In this document: positions 9,087 through 17,834 of the stretch, one piece after another
How the letters are laid out: every line of letters starts with the position of its first letter
Numbering within the stretch: position 1 is the stretch's first letter
NCBI RefSeq assembly: GCF_016461715.1
Contig: NZ_JAEMUI010000002.1
Location: forward strand, 62,001-126,000
Source: Marinomonas spartinae
Lineage (GTDB): Bacteria > Pseudomonadota > Gammaproteobacteria > Pseudomonadales > Marinomonadaceae
Length of the DNA: 64,000 bases
Direction of reading: 5' to 3'
The notes under the pieces: model-generated
Seen by the model: only the letters and a program-made list of their open reading frames with translations
Told to the model about the DNA's origin: nothing
The model's database searches: none
Translations under genes and position numbers: made by a program

Positions 9087-10691
9087 TTAATTTGAAGAAT
9101 TTAGTGTGAAGTGCGCGCCGCGCTCGCCAATCATCATGGCAACGGCGTTGGTGTTACCACTCGGTATTTGTGGGCAAATAGAGAGATCCACCACTCGAAG
9201 GTTTTTGGTGCCGTGAACTTTGAGCTCTAAGTCAATGACAGAGTCACTACGAGACACTCCCATTTTGCATGTGCCGCCGGGGTGGTAGACGGTTTTGATA
9301 TTTTGACGCACAAAGGTTTCCAACGCGTCTGTATTATCAATGGCAATGTTATTTGGCTCGACCACTTTTTTGATAATGCTTTTTAAAGCGGGCTGCTCCA
9401 TGGCTTTTAGGCCCATTTGAACCGCTCGAATTTGGTTTTTTACATCATCAGGGTGTGACAAAATTTGAGCATCAATTTCGACTAAGTCGCTTGGGTTATT
9501 CGATTTTAAGCGTACTTCTCCACGGGATTTAGAGCGTAGATGGCCCACTTTGATCGAAACGCCATGACCTTCTGCCTCGGGCTTTTCGCCTGGGGTGTTG
9601 TCAAAATTATCAAGCAGAGGAAGGAAGTGAAATTGAATGTCAGGGCGACCCACATTCTCGCTATCAATAAAGGCACCGCCTTCCAGAATGTTACTGGTGA
9701 GTAAGCCAGAGCGAGTTGTCATCCATTGCATCATATGTTTTACGGCCGATAATCCTTTATCTTCATTGAAGATACTGATGTCTTCTTTGGTCGTGGCGTT
9801 GATCGACATATGTTGGTGGTCGTGGAAGTTCTTACCCACAGGAAGGTCTATCTTAGGCTCAATGCCCATGGCTTTAAGGTGTTCCACCGGGCCAATGCCA
9901 GACAGCATAAGAATTTTCGGGCTGCCAAAAGCTCCTGAACTAATGATGACTTCTTTACGTGCTTTTGCCGTTATTGTTTCACCATCTTTTATTGAATAGA
10001 CAACACCCGTGGCGACATCACCTTCAATATTTACTTTATGAACAAGGGCATCTGTCAGAACGGTTAGGTTTGGATTATTGATAACGGATTTGAGATAGGT
10101 TTGCGATGTACTGGCACGCTCACCATTTTTTGTGGTGGTTTGGTAAAACCCTGTACCTTCTTGTGAGGCGCCATTAAAATCATTGGTATAAGGCAAGCCC
10201 ATTTGTTGGCAGGCACGAATACAGGCTTGTGTTAAAGGGTGACGGTATCTATTTTCACTGACAGGAACGGCACCCGTTTCACCATGATACGTGTCGCCAA
10301 GGCTTTCATTAGCTTCGGCACGTTTGAAAAAGGGTAGTACATCCTCATAGCTCCAACTTTCGCATCCCCAGATAGTCTTCCAATCATCGTAATCTTGTTT
10401 TTGCCCGCGAATATAGATCATGCCATTCACTGAACTGCCACCGCCTAACACTTTACCTTGTGCGATGAGCATTTCACGGTTATCGCATTCCGGTTGTGGA
10501 AGCGTCATATAGGGCCAAGACTTTTGTTGGAAAACCTTCACAACAGTGGCGGGGATTTTATGAAATAAACTGCTGTCTTTTTCGCCTGCTTCGAGCAGAA
10601 GGACAGATCCCGCGTTGGCTTCGATAAGACGCGCTGCGACCACACAGCCAGCTGAACCTGCTCCTGCAATAATGTAGTCAAACTCTTTCAT
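9087..10691 (-). CDS. GMC-family alcohol oxidoreductase
   Basis: FAD-dependent glucose-methanol-choline family enzyme, 534 residues. The N-terminal ADP-binding motif DYIIAGAGSAGCVVAARL, the GMC signature around LGGGSSVNGMIYIRG, and the C-terminal HPGGTCKMG with the active-site histidine are all present. The closest families by eye are choline dehydrogenase and aryl/alkyl alcohol dehydrogenases. It is the first gene of a minus-strand unit with the aldehyde dehydrogenase (14-base gap), so the pair makes an alcohol-to-acid route. An AAGAGGAAC ribosome site precedes the ATG. The Mu-like element begins about 117 bases upstream of its start codon, so the insertion may have split or displaced its promoter region. 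Confidence 0.85.
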   Translation of the reverse strand: MKEFDYIIAGAGSAGCVVAARLIEANAGSVLLLEAGEKDSSLFHKIPATVVKVFQQKSWPYMTLPQPECDNREMLIAQGKVLGGGSSVNGMIYIRGQKQDYDDWKTIWGCESWSYEDVLPFFKRAEANESLGDTYHGETGAVPVSENRYRHPLTQACIRACQQMGLPYTNDFNGASQEGTGFYQTTTKNGERASTSQTYLKSVINNPNLTVLTDALVHKVNIEGDVATGVVYSIKDGETITAKARKEVIISSGAFGSPKILMLSGIGPVEHLKAMGIEPKIDLPVGKNFHDHQHMSINATTKEDISIFNEDKGLSAVKHMMQWMTTRSGLLTSNILEGGAFIDSENVGRPDIQFHFLPLLDNFDNTPGEKPEAEGHGVSIKVGHLRSKSRGEVRLKSNNPSDLVEIDAQILSHPDDVKNQIRAVQMGLKAMEQPALKSIIKKVVEPNNIAIDNTDALETFVRQNIKTVYHPGGTCKMGVSRSDSVIDLELKVHGTKNLRVVDLSICPQIPSGNTNAVAMMIGERGAHFTLNSSN

Positions 10692-10768
10692 TACATGTTC
10701 CTCTTTATAATCTTTTATTATGATTCCCCATTAAACGCATTTGCCTTGATTTGTCGCATGGCAATCAG

Positions 10769-10790
10769 TGCCAAAAAAATGGCATTTTTG
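10769..10790 (+). terminator. Small hairpin with T-run
   Basis: TGCCA, a run of A, TGGCA and then TTTTT form a short stem-loop with a U-tract on the plus strand. It stands between the divergent GMC gene and the left end of the Mu-like element. No plus-strand gene ends here now, so it may be left from a transcript interrupted by the element. Confidence 0.4.
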
Positions 10791-10808
10791 GACAACTTTT
10801 AAAGTGTC

Positions 10809-10832
10809 TGTCACTTCCTGCTTTATTTGTCA
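10809..10832 (+). repeat. Putative left terminal inverted repeat
   Basis: TGTCA, 14 bases, TGTCA. The reverse complement of 40091-40114 has the same layout and also shares CTGCT and TTTA within the 14-base spacer. These are probably the outermost MuA-binding sites. The left end begins with TG as expected for Mu-like elements. Confidence 0.55.
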
Positions 10833-10928
10833 TGGTCGAGAAATCGGGGGTGAGGGGGTGTTATTTGGCTGAGCTGTGTTTAAAGCCTGTTTTACTAGGC
10901 GTTGGCATATTTTTAGGTCAGTTGAATA

Positions 10929-10964
10929 GAAAAAAGCGCGTCATTTAGGTGATGCGCTTTTTTT
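10929..10964 (-). terminator. Terminator of the repressor gene
   Basis: A long stem (AAAAAGCGC and GCGCTTTTT arms around TCA-TTTAGG-TGA) with T-runs on both strands. It stands 40 bases beyond the repressor stop codon and should end that minus-strand transcript. It may also shield the element from transcription entering from outside. Confidence 0.75.
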
Positions 10965-11004
10965 GTGTTTGTGGCGTGTCTTTTGTCACTGGCGTTAGCC
11001 GGTG

Positions 11005-11712
11005 TTAGATGTCTTTGCCGATCCAGACCACGCGGCCGATGACTTCTAGGTCGTTGGCTTCGTTGGGTTCGATTATTTGCTCTTTGTAGTCTTTATTGTC
11101 GCTAAGCAAGAGTAAGCCTTTATTGATGAGTTTTTGCACACGTTTGACGACGAGGTGGTTGTCGGTGCGTATTACGTAGATGCTGCCGTCGATCATGTCG
11201 CGTTGGCTGGTGTCGATCATCAAGGTGTTGTTATCACTGATGGTCGGCTCCATGCTGTCTCCACGGGTGAACACAAGGACGAGATCTTTCTCGTTGAGGC
11301 CACGATATTTCAGCCATTTGTGGCGAAAAGCGAGAAAACGCGTAGGTTCTTCTTCCATGGGGGCGGTGCCAGGTCCTGCGGATACTTGGATTTTGTAGCC
11401 TGGGATCATAGCGAATTCTTTGGTGATGTCGTCTTTTGGTTGAGCTTCTGCTTGTGAAGCGTTGTCCGTTTTTCCTGTAACGAGCCAGTTGACAGACACA
11501 CCGCCGGCTTCGGCGAGGGCCAGCAAACGCGTTAGGGTGGGCTCTGAGTCGCCTTGCTTCCATTTACGAACCACAGATTCAGACACGCCTGACAAACGTG
11601 CGAGCGCGCTAGTGCCACCCACTTTCTCTGACAGCATGTTTATACGATCCTGAAACGAGTCATACCCTAATTCGTCCAAGTGTGACCCATTATTTGGTAT
11701 TTTTTCTTTCAT
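11005..11712 (-). CDS. Mu-like repressor, LexA/S24 self-cleaving type
   Basis: A 235-residue repressor. An XRE-type helix-turn-helix covers about residues 33-75 (TSALARLSGVSESVVRKWKQG). An S24 peptidase domain follows, with cleavage site A112-G113 (SAGPG), nucleophile S153 (GDSMEPT) and general base K190 (LVVKRV). Such proteins cut themselves when bound by RecA filaments, so induction by DNA damage is likely. The classical Mu c repressor has no such domain, so control here is lambda-like. It is divergent from ner with a 193-base gap containing GCACAA half-sites. Confidence 0.88.
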   Translation of the reverse strand: MKEKIPNNGSHLDELGYDSFQDRINMLSEKVGGTSALARLSGVSESVVRKWKQGDSEPTLTRLLALAEAGGVSVNWLVTGKTDNASQAEAQPKDDITKEFAMIPGYKIQVSAGPGTAPMEEEPTRFLAFRHKWLKYRGLNEKDLVLVFTRGDSMEPTISDNNTLMIDTSQRDMIDGSIYVIRTDNHLVVKRVQKLINKGLLLLSDNKDYKEQIIEPNEANDLEVIGRVVWIGKDI

Positions 11713-11757
11713 TTAGATCGCTCTTAAGTCTCTGATTTATATAAACTTATTTTCATA

Positions 11758-11832
11758 AACGCACAAAAAGGCGAATTATTGTCTCGTGTGACCGCACAAA
11801 TGTGTTGATTGGTCGTATGATTGTGCTATCTT
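11758..11832 (+). promoter_or_regulatory. Candidate early promoter and repressor operators
   Basis: Between the divergent repressor and ner genes. TTGATT (11805-11810), 16 bases, TATCTT (11827-11832) makes a plausible sigma-70 promoter towards ner. Three GCACAA/TTGTGC half-sites (about 11761, 11794 and 11821) lie over and upstream of it and could be bound by the repressor or by Ner. Confidence 0.5.
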
Positions 11833-11905
11833 ATTAAAGGCAAATCATGAACAGAGCAACTCAATAGGGTTGTTCTATAAAACTGCATAGAAGGAAGCCA
11901 AAAAA

Positions 11906-12190
11906 ATGAGCAAGCAATGTACTCACTCAACAACACTCTCTGACTGGCATCGCCAAGACATTATGGCGGCGATTCGCAAAAAAGGAACCACACTCGCCGA
12001 GTTAGGTCGCCAGCATGGCTATGAAAGCCCAGCGGCGCTCTACAATGTCTTTAACATGTCCTATCCAAAAGTGGAGCGTATTATCGCTGCCTTTTTGGAA
12101 TCACATCCCAGTGAGATATGGCCATCCCGATACCAAAAGTCGGATATTGATTTTAAAACATCCATCAGTTTAACGCACTTAAAGAAGTAA
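11906..12190 (+). CDS. ner: Ner-like DNA-binding protein
   Basis: A 94-residue helix-turn-helix protein of the Ner/Nlp family. The family pattern is clear: DWHRQDIMAAIRKKGTTLAE, then LGRQHGYESPAALYNVF, then YPKVERIIAAFL and P-S-E-I-W-P-S-R-Y. In Mu, Ner lowers transcription from the early and repressor promoters and is the first early gene, as here. An AGAAGGAAG ribosome site precedes the ATG. The 250 bases to muA hold no gene except a 15-codon ATG frame (12293-12340) and a small ATCGTCAC/GGACGAT-type hairpin near 12253-12270. Confidence 0.88.
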   Translation: MSKQCTHSTTLSDWHRQDIMAAIRKKGTTLAELGRQHGYESPAALYNVFNMSYPKVERIIAAFLESHPSEIWPSRYQKSDIDFKTSISLTHLKK

Positions 12191-12440
12191 AAACCAATTA
12201 ACTTTAGTAAACCAATAGATAAATAACAAAGCAACGAAAACCGCGTCAATAAATCGTCACTAGGACGATTAACTATAGCAAAGGATGCCGTTATGCACAG
12301 CAAGCACCATATTGAATCCGTTAAGACATACGCTCTATAGCGTCTTGTAACAAGCCAACCCCATAAAAATCAAATAGATAGGCGATTCCAAGGCATCGTC
12401 CTAGGAAAGTTGCGCCCAAAATTTAGGGTCGGAGACACAC

Positions 12441-14630
12441 ATGAAACAATGGTTAACCGCAAAAGATATCAGCGAGCAGCGTTTGCCAGGGCTACCTGAA
12501 AGCAAAAGTGGCGTGCTGCGTTACGCAAAACTGAATAATTGGGAATGCCAAACCACCGTCTCCAGTGGCGGTTTGCGTTATGAATTCCACATTTCGAATT
12601 TATCAAAAGCCGCTCGTGAGGCGTTGCAAGAGCAGCATCGCCTAGCGGTATTGAAAAAAATGACCCTGCGACCCACCGTAGGGCAAAACAATAGGGCGTT
12701 AATCGCACCAAGCAGTAAGAACAACACCAGTATCCGTCAGCGAGATACGGCCAATAGTCGCGCTATGGTGTTGCGTGCTATCCAAGGCATGGTTGATGAA
12801 GGCATTAGCCAAGAAAGCGCCATCGCGACGATTTTGACGCAAGCGCAGTTGGGCACCTTAGGGCAAAGCAATCCGGTGTTGGAAAAAGCCTTAGCCGAAT
12901 CGGTGGATGCTCGAGGGCATACTCGTTACGTTCATTCGTGCGATTCACAACCAGCAGGGCGCTCTTATCCGAGTAAACGCAGCATTATGCGTTGGTTTGC
13001 CGAAGTGAAAAAGCAGGGCGATTTGATCCCTAAAAAACGTGAAAAAGCCCCTTTGCCCAGTTGGTTTGCCACGTTTCGAACATTCTATAACGTGCCAGAA
13101 AAACCCAGTGTGAACGGCGCTTACGAGCAGTTTCGTGACAACTGGCAGGGCGAAGAACCGTGTCCAAGCATTTACGCGGTGCGTCGTGCCTTGAATAAGT
13201 TGGGCAAAGTCGAACGAGAAAAAGGCCGTATGGGCTGTCACGATTTAGTGAACATTCGACCCTTTGCTCGACGTCGCTTCGACCATCTTTTGCCCTGCGA
13301 TATTTACAGCGCCGATGGGCATACCTTTGATGGGGAAGTCTCCCATCCGCTCCATGGTCGTCCGTTTCGTCCCGAGATCACGACCTTTATCGACATTGCC
13401 ACTCGCCGAGTGGTGGGCGTATCTGTGACCTTGGCAGAATCCGGTATCGCCGTGTTGGATGCCTTGATGGATGCCTGCAAGTGCGGCGTGCCAGCACTTA
13501 TTTATGTGGACAACGGCTCGGGTTATGTGAACCACATGTTAAAGGACGAAGCAAAAGGCATTCTTGCACGCTTGGGCTCTGAAATGACTCACTCCTTGCC
13601 GTACAACTCGAAAGCGCGAGGGGTCATCGAGCGTGTGCATCAAACTTTATGGGTGGCTGGCGCTAAGACTCTGCCAAATTATGTTGGCCAAGACATGGAT
13701 CGCCAAGCAAGACTGGCCAATTTTACCGCCTCACGCAAAGGCGCTCAGGGGAACGGCCCGATCAGCACCATGAGTTGGGAGGCCTTTATGAAATGGGTCG
13801 ACGAGCGGGTGGACTGGTACAACAAGCGCCCCCATAGCAGTTTGCCGAAGATAGACGACCAAGGTACTAAGCGCCACCAAACCCCTTTGGAAGTTTGGAT
13901 GGACAAGGTCGCTACTGGCTGGGAGCCGTTGGAGCTTAGCAACGATGAGATAGCCCATGTGTTCCGTCCCCGTGAAGAACGTACCGTGGTGCGTGGCGAA
14001 GTGCGTTTGTTCAACAATCGCTATTTTTCTCCTGAACTTGAAGAGTTTCACGGCCTTAATGTGCAAGTGGCCTATGACATTCATGACGCAAGTCGCGTTT
14101 GGGTGTTCGACATGGAAACCGGTGAACTGATTGCTCAAGCCGATTGGAACGCCAACGAGAGCAAATATTTCCCTGATTCCATGCTTAACCAAGCGCGAGA
14201 AAAGCGTGCTCAAGGTCGTTTGAATCGGGCGATGAAAAAGGTCGACGAAATTGAAGCGGAGCGCACAGGCAATGGCTCCTTAGAGGCATCGTATTCCGCG
14301 TTGTATCTAGAAGAGCAGAACCGTTTGGATGCATGGCAAGGGGCGTTTTCTCTCTCCAGTGCACAACGAATCACTACACAGCAGGCTGAGTCGATTGTTG
14401 CTCAGCAAGCAGACAACGCACGTCAACCAGCCAACCCGTATGAGCCCTTGTCGCCTGCGGGTCGCTATGCCTTATACCAAGCGTGTCAGCGTGACCCAGA
14501 GCAGGCGCAGCAGCATCAACGTTGGCTGAGCACTTATCCATTAACCAAAGAGTATCAGTATTTTCGTTCATTAGATAAATCGTCCCATGAACGAGACGAC
14601 ATCAACAAAAAACAGGAGCCGTCATCATGA
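12441..14630 (+). CDS. MuA-type DDE transposase
   Basis: Transposase of 729 residues. The N-terminal winged helix of the Mu DNA-binding type is visible (WLTAKDISEQRLPGLPES, then VLRYAKLNNWECQ). The catalytic core shows D292 (YSADGH), D357 (IYVDNGSGY) and E397 (ARGVIERVHQ). A C-terminal region rich in charged helices (about 590-650) is expected to contact MuB. It binds the element ends and performs strand transfer. Its last codons overlap muB by four bases. The intact triad suggests the element can still move even without a head. Confidence 0.92.
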   Translation: MKQWLTAKDISEQRLPGLPESKSGVLRYAKLNNWECQTTVSSGGLRYEFHISNLSKAAREALQEQHRLAVLKKMTLRPTVGQNNRALIAPSSKNNTSIRQRDTANSRAMVLRAIQGMVDEGISQESAIATILTQAQLGTLGQSNPVLEKALAESVDARGHTRYVHSCDSQPAGRSYPSKRSIMRWFAEVKKQGDLIPKKREKAPLPSWFATFRTFYNVPEKPSVNGAYEQFRDNWQGEEPCPSIYAVRRALNKLGKVEREKGRMGCHDLVNIRPFARRRFDHLLPCDIYSADGHTFDGEVSHPLHGRPFRPEITTFIDIATRRVVGVSVTLAESGIAVLDALMDACKCGVPALIYVDNGSGYVNHMLKDEAKGILARLGSEMTHSLPYNSKARGVIERVHQTLWVAGAKTLPNYVGQDMDRQARLANFTASRKGAQGNGPISTMSWEAFMKWVDERVDWYNKRPHSSLPKIDDQGTKRHQTPLEVWMDKVATGWEPLELSNDEIAHVFRPREERTVVRGEVRLFNNRYFSPELEEFHGLNVQVAYDIHDASRVWVFDMETGELIAQADWNANESKYFPDSMLNQAREKRAQGRLNRAMKKVDEIEAERTGNGSLEASYSALYLEEQNRLDAWQGAFSLSSAQRITTQQAESIVAQQADNARQPANPYEPLSPAGRYALYQACQRDPEQAQQHQRWLSTYPLTKEYQYFRSLDKSSHERDDINKKQEPSS

Positions 14631-15343
14631 TAGGAATCGCGCAAACTGCCAACCTCGCCCTGTGCGATATGGCCATCGAACGCGCCCAAGCGCGCACGCA
14701 ATCACTGCCCGGCATGGTGTGCCTATATGGCCCCAGCGGCACCGGCAAATCCGTCGCGGCAAGCTTTGTGGCCAATCGCCGTCGCGCTTATTACGTGCAG
14801 GCGAAAAGTGTCTGGACCAAGAAGTTTTTCCTACAAGCCATCTTGCGGGAAATGGGCATCAGCACGGTGAAAACCTTGCCAGAAATGCTGGAGATCGCCG
14901 CCCAAGAACTGGCGTTGTCGAATCGGCCTTTGATCATCGATGAGATGGATCACCTGATCGACAAAAACGCCGTGGAGCTGGTGCGAGATTTATACGAATC
15001 CAGCCAAGCGGTGATCCTATTAATCGGCGAAGAGCGCCTGCCAGACAAGTTGAAAAAGTACGAACGTTTTCACGGTCGAGTCCTTGATTGGGTGCCCGCC
15101 CGTTTGGTGGATTTAGACGATGCGCGCCAACTGGCGAGCCATTATGCGCCCAGCATCGAGGTGGCCGACGATTTATTAGACATGCTCATCGCCCACGCCG
15201 CAGGCAGCATTCGGCGCATCGTGGTCAACCTTGAGCGCATCCACGAAGTGGCATTGTCTTGTGGTTGGACCATTGCCGACCAAGCGAACTGGGCCAATCG
15301 CCCACTGTATACCGGCCATGCGCCAAAAAGGAGGTTGTTATGA
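14627..15343 (+). CDS. MuB-like AAA+ target-selection ATPase
   Basis: An ATPase of 238 residues with Walker A GPSGTGKS (35-42) and Walker B PLIIDEMDHL (D105, E106). MuB proteins form ATP-dependent filaments on DNA, choose targets and stimulate MuA. It is shorter than Mu's MuB (about 312 residues) and starts almost directly at the ATPase domain, so it lacks an N-terminal helix-turn-helix. The next gene (15340-15729) carries such a domain and may replace it. It overlaps both neighbours by four bases (ATGA), a tightly coupled operon. Confidence 0.9.
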   Translation: MIGIAQTANLALCDMAIERAQARTQSLPGMVCLYGPSGTGKSVAASFVANRRRAYYVQAKSVWTKKFFLQAILREMGISTVKTLPEMLEIAAQELALSNRPLIIDEMDHLIDKNAVELVRDLYESSQAVILLIGEERLPDKLKKYERFHGRVLDWVPARLVDLDDARQLASHYAPSIEVADDLLDMLIAHAAGSIRRIVVNLERIHEVALSCGWTIADQANWANRPLYTGHAPKRRLL

Positions 15344-15729
15344 CACAGCACAGATCGAATACCCAAGCCTTAGTGGATGTATCCGCCTGGGGAGAAGAGC
15401 CACCCCATTTTATCCGCTTACTGGCCGATGCGGTGGCCTTGAGTAGCCGCGCCACCGTAGCCCGTCAAATTGGTGTGAGCCGTTCGGCGGTATCGACCTT
15501 ATTGTCGAACCGTTACCCGAGCAAAACCACCAATAAAATCGAGCAAAAAGTGGTGGATGCCCTGGGGCGAGTGAATTGCCCAACCTTGGGGGACATCACC
15601 TCTGCGAAATGCCATCGCACACGGATTCGTCCTTTTATGAACACCAATAACCAAACCATTGCCCAGTTTCGCGCTTGCGCCAACTGCCCAAACAACCCCA
15701 ATCGCCGGAGTCAACAAGATGAACAATAG
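15340..15729 (+). CDS. Small helix-turn-helix early protein
   Basis: Start chosen at 15340, where the ATG overlaps the muB stop (ATGA) and AAGGAGG lies just upstream; the frame stays open further 5' but without a ribosome site. The protein has 129 residues. Residues about 38-60 (ATVARQIGVSRSAVSTLLSN) form a helix-turn-helix like those of Cro/XRE or the MuB N-terminus. The C-terminus has CANCPNNPN, a C-x2-C pair. It may be a split-off MuB DNA-binding domain or an independent early regulator. I know no specific function for it. Confidence 0.7.
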   Translation: MTQHRSNTQALVDVSAWGEEPPHFIRLLADAVALSSRATVARQIGVSRSAVSTLLSNRYPSKTTNKIEQKVVDALGRVNCPTLGDITSAKCHRTRIRPFMNTNNQTIAQFRACANCPNNPNRRSQQDEQ

Positions 15730-16369
15730 TAGGAATCACACACAGCAAGAGAGCCAATCGTCCATCATTCCAATGGGCTACCGCCAGAATGCCAGCGGCC
15801 ACTTGGTTCCAGAAAGCGCCATTCGTGAGCAAGATTTATTGCGCGATCAAGTAGTGCAAAGTTTGGTACCTAAAGCCCTTGAATTGCATAACGCCTTGCA
15901 GACCTTTAAACAACTGGCGTTGCAAGATATCGACGACTTAATCCAAATTGCCGGTGAGCGTTACGGTGCCAAACTGGGCGGTAAAAAAGGTAACGTCAGC
16001 TTAACCACCTACGATGGCCGTTATAAAATTCAGCGAGCGTTTCGCGAAGTCTTGGCCTTTACCGAAGAGATCGAAGCCGCCAAAGCGCTGATCGACTCCT
16101 GTCTATCACGCTGGAGCGAAGGGGCTAACGACAACATTCGTGCTGTGGTTAGCCAAGCCTTTCGAACCAACACCAAAGGCGAAATCAAAACGGGCAAGAT
16201 CCTCGACTTGATGCGTTTAAGCATCGAAGACGACGAATGGAACCGCGCCATGGAGGCCTTACGGGATGCCCTCAAATCCATTGGCACCGCCGTCTACGTG
16301 CGCATCTACGAACGCATCGACAACACGGACCAGTATCGCCCCGTACCGCTGGACCTCGCGGCCTTATAA
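15719..16369 (+). CDS. DUF3164-family phage early protein
   Basis: A 216-residue protein matching, as I recall it, the DUF3164 family found after A and B in Mu-like phages of proteobacteria. The opening M-G-Y-R-Q-N-A-S-G-H-L-V-P motif, the GAKLGGKKGNVSLTTYDG segment and D-x-x-x-R-A-x-x-E-V are typical. Function unknown. The start at 15719 overlaps the end of the previous gene by 11 bases. It is the last gene of the early unit before a terminator hairpin at 16408. Confidence 0.8.
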   Translation: MNNSRNHTQQESQSSIIPMGYRQNASGHLVPESAIREQDLLRDQVVQSLVPKALELHNALQTFKQLALQDIDDLIQIAGERYGAKLGGKKGNVSLTTYDGRYKIQRAFREVLAFTEEIEAAKALIDSCLSRWSEGANDNIRAVVSQAFRTNTKGEIKTGKILDLMRLSIEDDEWNRAMEALRDALKSIGTAVYVRIYERIDNTDQYRPVPLDLAAL

Positions 16370-16407
16370 GCTAGCCAGCTACGATACTTGTCACAAAAAG
16401 AGAAACG

Positions 16408-16434
16408 ACAAAACCACCCATCGAGGTGGTTTTT
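16408..16434 (+). terminator. Terminator hairpin, copy 1 (left border of cargo)
   Basis: AAAACCACC, CATCGA, GGTGGTTTT: a strong stem with a U-run, ending the early operon. The same 27 bases occur again at 18504-18530 in direct orientation, so the nuclease-immunity cassette is bracketed by two copies. Confidence 0.85.
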
Positions 16435-16539
16435 CTATTTATAAACCACAAGCGTTGTAATAAGAGTGTAAGAGGGGTTGACCACAGCTCCTAATGCCTA
16501 AAAAATGTCCGGCATCAATATAGTGATAAGGATATTATT

Positions 16540-17250
16540 ATGCAGCCCCTAAAGCACTACCCACAACCAGAACGCCCGTCTGATCCAACGCCACTCGAAA
16601 TGGCGATCTACAACTACGAACTCAAAGCCAAAGCCTTTTATGACAAAAAAGCGCGACTTGGCGACGCCAAAGAAGCGGACGTAACCAAACGACTTAACCA
16701 AGACTATAAGCACCTAGAGCAAGAGCGGAAGAGGCTTAAGTCAATTACAGTCATACAAGAAGTGTTAGAAAAATACAGAGAGGAAAGTAGATCCTCAGAT
16801 GAAGACACGCTTATGATGGAAGAGCATCATCCAACCCAAAAACTAGCCAGCTTTTTAACGGCCTCAGGAGAGCCTAAACCCTCCATAAAGCATGAGGCCC
16901 ATCATATTATTCCAGGTAAAGGGCGCTTCCAACAACCGGCTACAGCAAGAGCAAGGCTTTTTTTACATGGGCATGGCTTGGGAATTAATGATCCAATGAA
17001 TGGCGTATGGTTATATGGTGTTGAGAAGGGGAAGAAAGAGTTTGATTGGGCAACGTCCGCAGCCACTTCTCACCGTCGAATACATCGCTATAACTATGAA
17101 ACGTGGATATCTTCGACATTGGGGCGGCATGAAATGTCTTCACAGCGTTTTATAAGCCTACTTCAAGAAGTTAAGTTGAGAATTAAGAATGGTATGATGC
17201 CGCAGCAAGTAATGATGAAAAAAGACGAATCTTGGGATGGTTTATCATGA
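16540..17250 (+). CDS. AHH-family nuclease, predicted toxin
   Basis: A 236-residue protein with a C-terminal AHH nuclease domain of the HNH/Endo VII superfamily: A120-H121-H122 (EAHHIIPGKG), AR followed by GLGIND and PMNGVWLY (N150, N154), and the distal SHRRIHRYNY with H178 and H182. The N-terminal 115 residues are charged and helical (possible coiled coil about 45-80), with no signal peptide, PAAR, VgrG or RHS part. AHH domains are known as polymorphic toxin tips that cleave nucleic acid. It is followed with a four-base overlap by two immunity-like genes. A possible promoter starts with TTGACC at 16478. Delivery route unknown. Confidence 0.8.
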   Translation: MQPLKHYPQPERPSDPTPLEMAIYNYELKAKAFYDKKARLGDAKEADVTKRLNQDYKHLEQERKRLKSITVIQEVLEKYREESRSSDEDTLMMEEHHPTQKLASFLTASGEPKPSIKHEAHHIIPGKGRFQQPATARARLFLHGHGLGINDPMNGVWLYGVEKGKKEFDWATSAATSHRRIHRYNYETWISSTLGRHEMSSQRFISLLQEVKLRIKNGMMPQQVMMKKDESWDGLS

Positions 17251-17834
17251 TGTATGCAGTTCACAATATTACAAACTCGTATGATGTTATTGAGTACGAT
17301 TTTTTAGAAGTGGCCAAAAAAATTAAGCCGAAAATGAGCGAAGACATCAAGCCATTAAAGTATTTGATGTATATGCACGGAAGAAATTATACATTATCTG
17401 AGTATTGGCCTGACCCTATGGCGTTTAAGTATACTCCTAAGGGCAAGAAGCAGAACAACGATGTGAGTATTTTAGAAGGCTTGGTGGTCTTTAGTGATAA
17501 AGCTCACGATGCCTTGCAACCATTGTTGGCTGAGTATGGTGAGTTCTTAAAAATTGATGTGGAAGGGGACAGAAAGTACCTTTTTAATCCGCTTGTGTTC
17601 GGTGAGGAAGACCACACACTTAGTAAAAAACGCTATTTCAACAATGTCCATACTGGCTACGACTGCATTGCGTTTAACAAGGATGATGTAGATAGCAAGG
17701 TTATCTATAAAAGCAAATTGGGAGGGGCTCTTTTGTACTGCAATGAGGTATTTGTCGAGGCGTTTAAAGCCCATCAGCTTAAAGGGCTGACCTTCACGCC
17801 AGTAGAGGATTATATCTATAAAGGTGAGTTCTAA
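17247..17834 (+). CDS. Putative immunity protein 1, DUF1629-like
   Basis: A 195-residue protein starting at ATGATG overlapping the toxin stop codon. It looks like the DUF1629 family of polymorphic-toxin immunity proteins (one member, MXAN_0049 of Myxococcus, pairs with a nuclease toxin, as I recall). Cues are the VFSDKAHDALQPLL segment, the A-F-N-x-x-D-V-D stretch, and an end of the type LKGLTFTPVEDY. Translational coupling to the AHH gene supports an antidote role. The next gene encodes a co-linear paralogue of exactly the same length. The family assignment needs a profile search. Confidence 0.65.
   Translation: MMYAVHNITNSYDVIEYDFLEVAKKIKPKMSEDIKPLKYLMYMHGRNYTLSEYWPDPMAFKYTPKGKKQNNDVSILEGLVVFSDKAHDALQPLLAEYGEFLKIDVEGDRKYLFNPLVFGEEDHTLSKKRYFNNVHTGYDCIAFNKDDVDSKVIYKSKLGGALLYCNEVFVEAFKAHQLKGLTFTPVEDYIYKGEF

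Noticed and set aside
11134..11457. Plus-strand frames across the repressor gene
   Set aside because: Antisense shadows; the minus-strand frame encodes a complete XRE-S24 repressor.
12293..12340. A 15-codon ATG frame between ner and muA
   Set aside because: AAGGATG precedes it, but it is too short and shows no family; kept only as a note in the ner entry.
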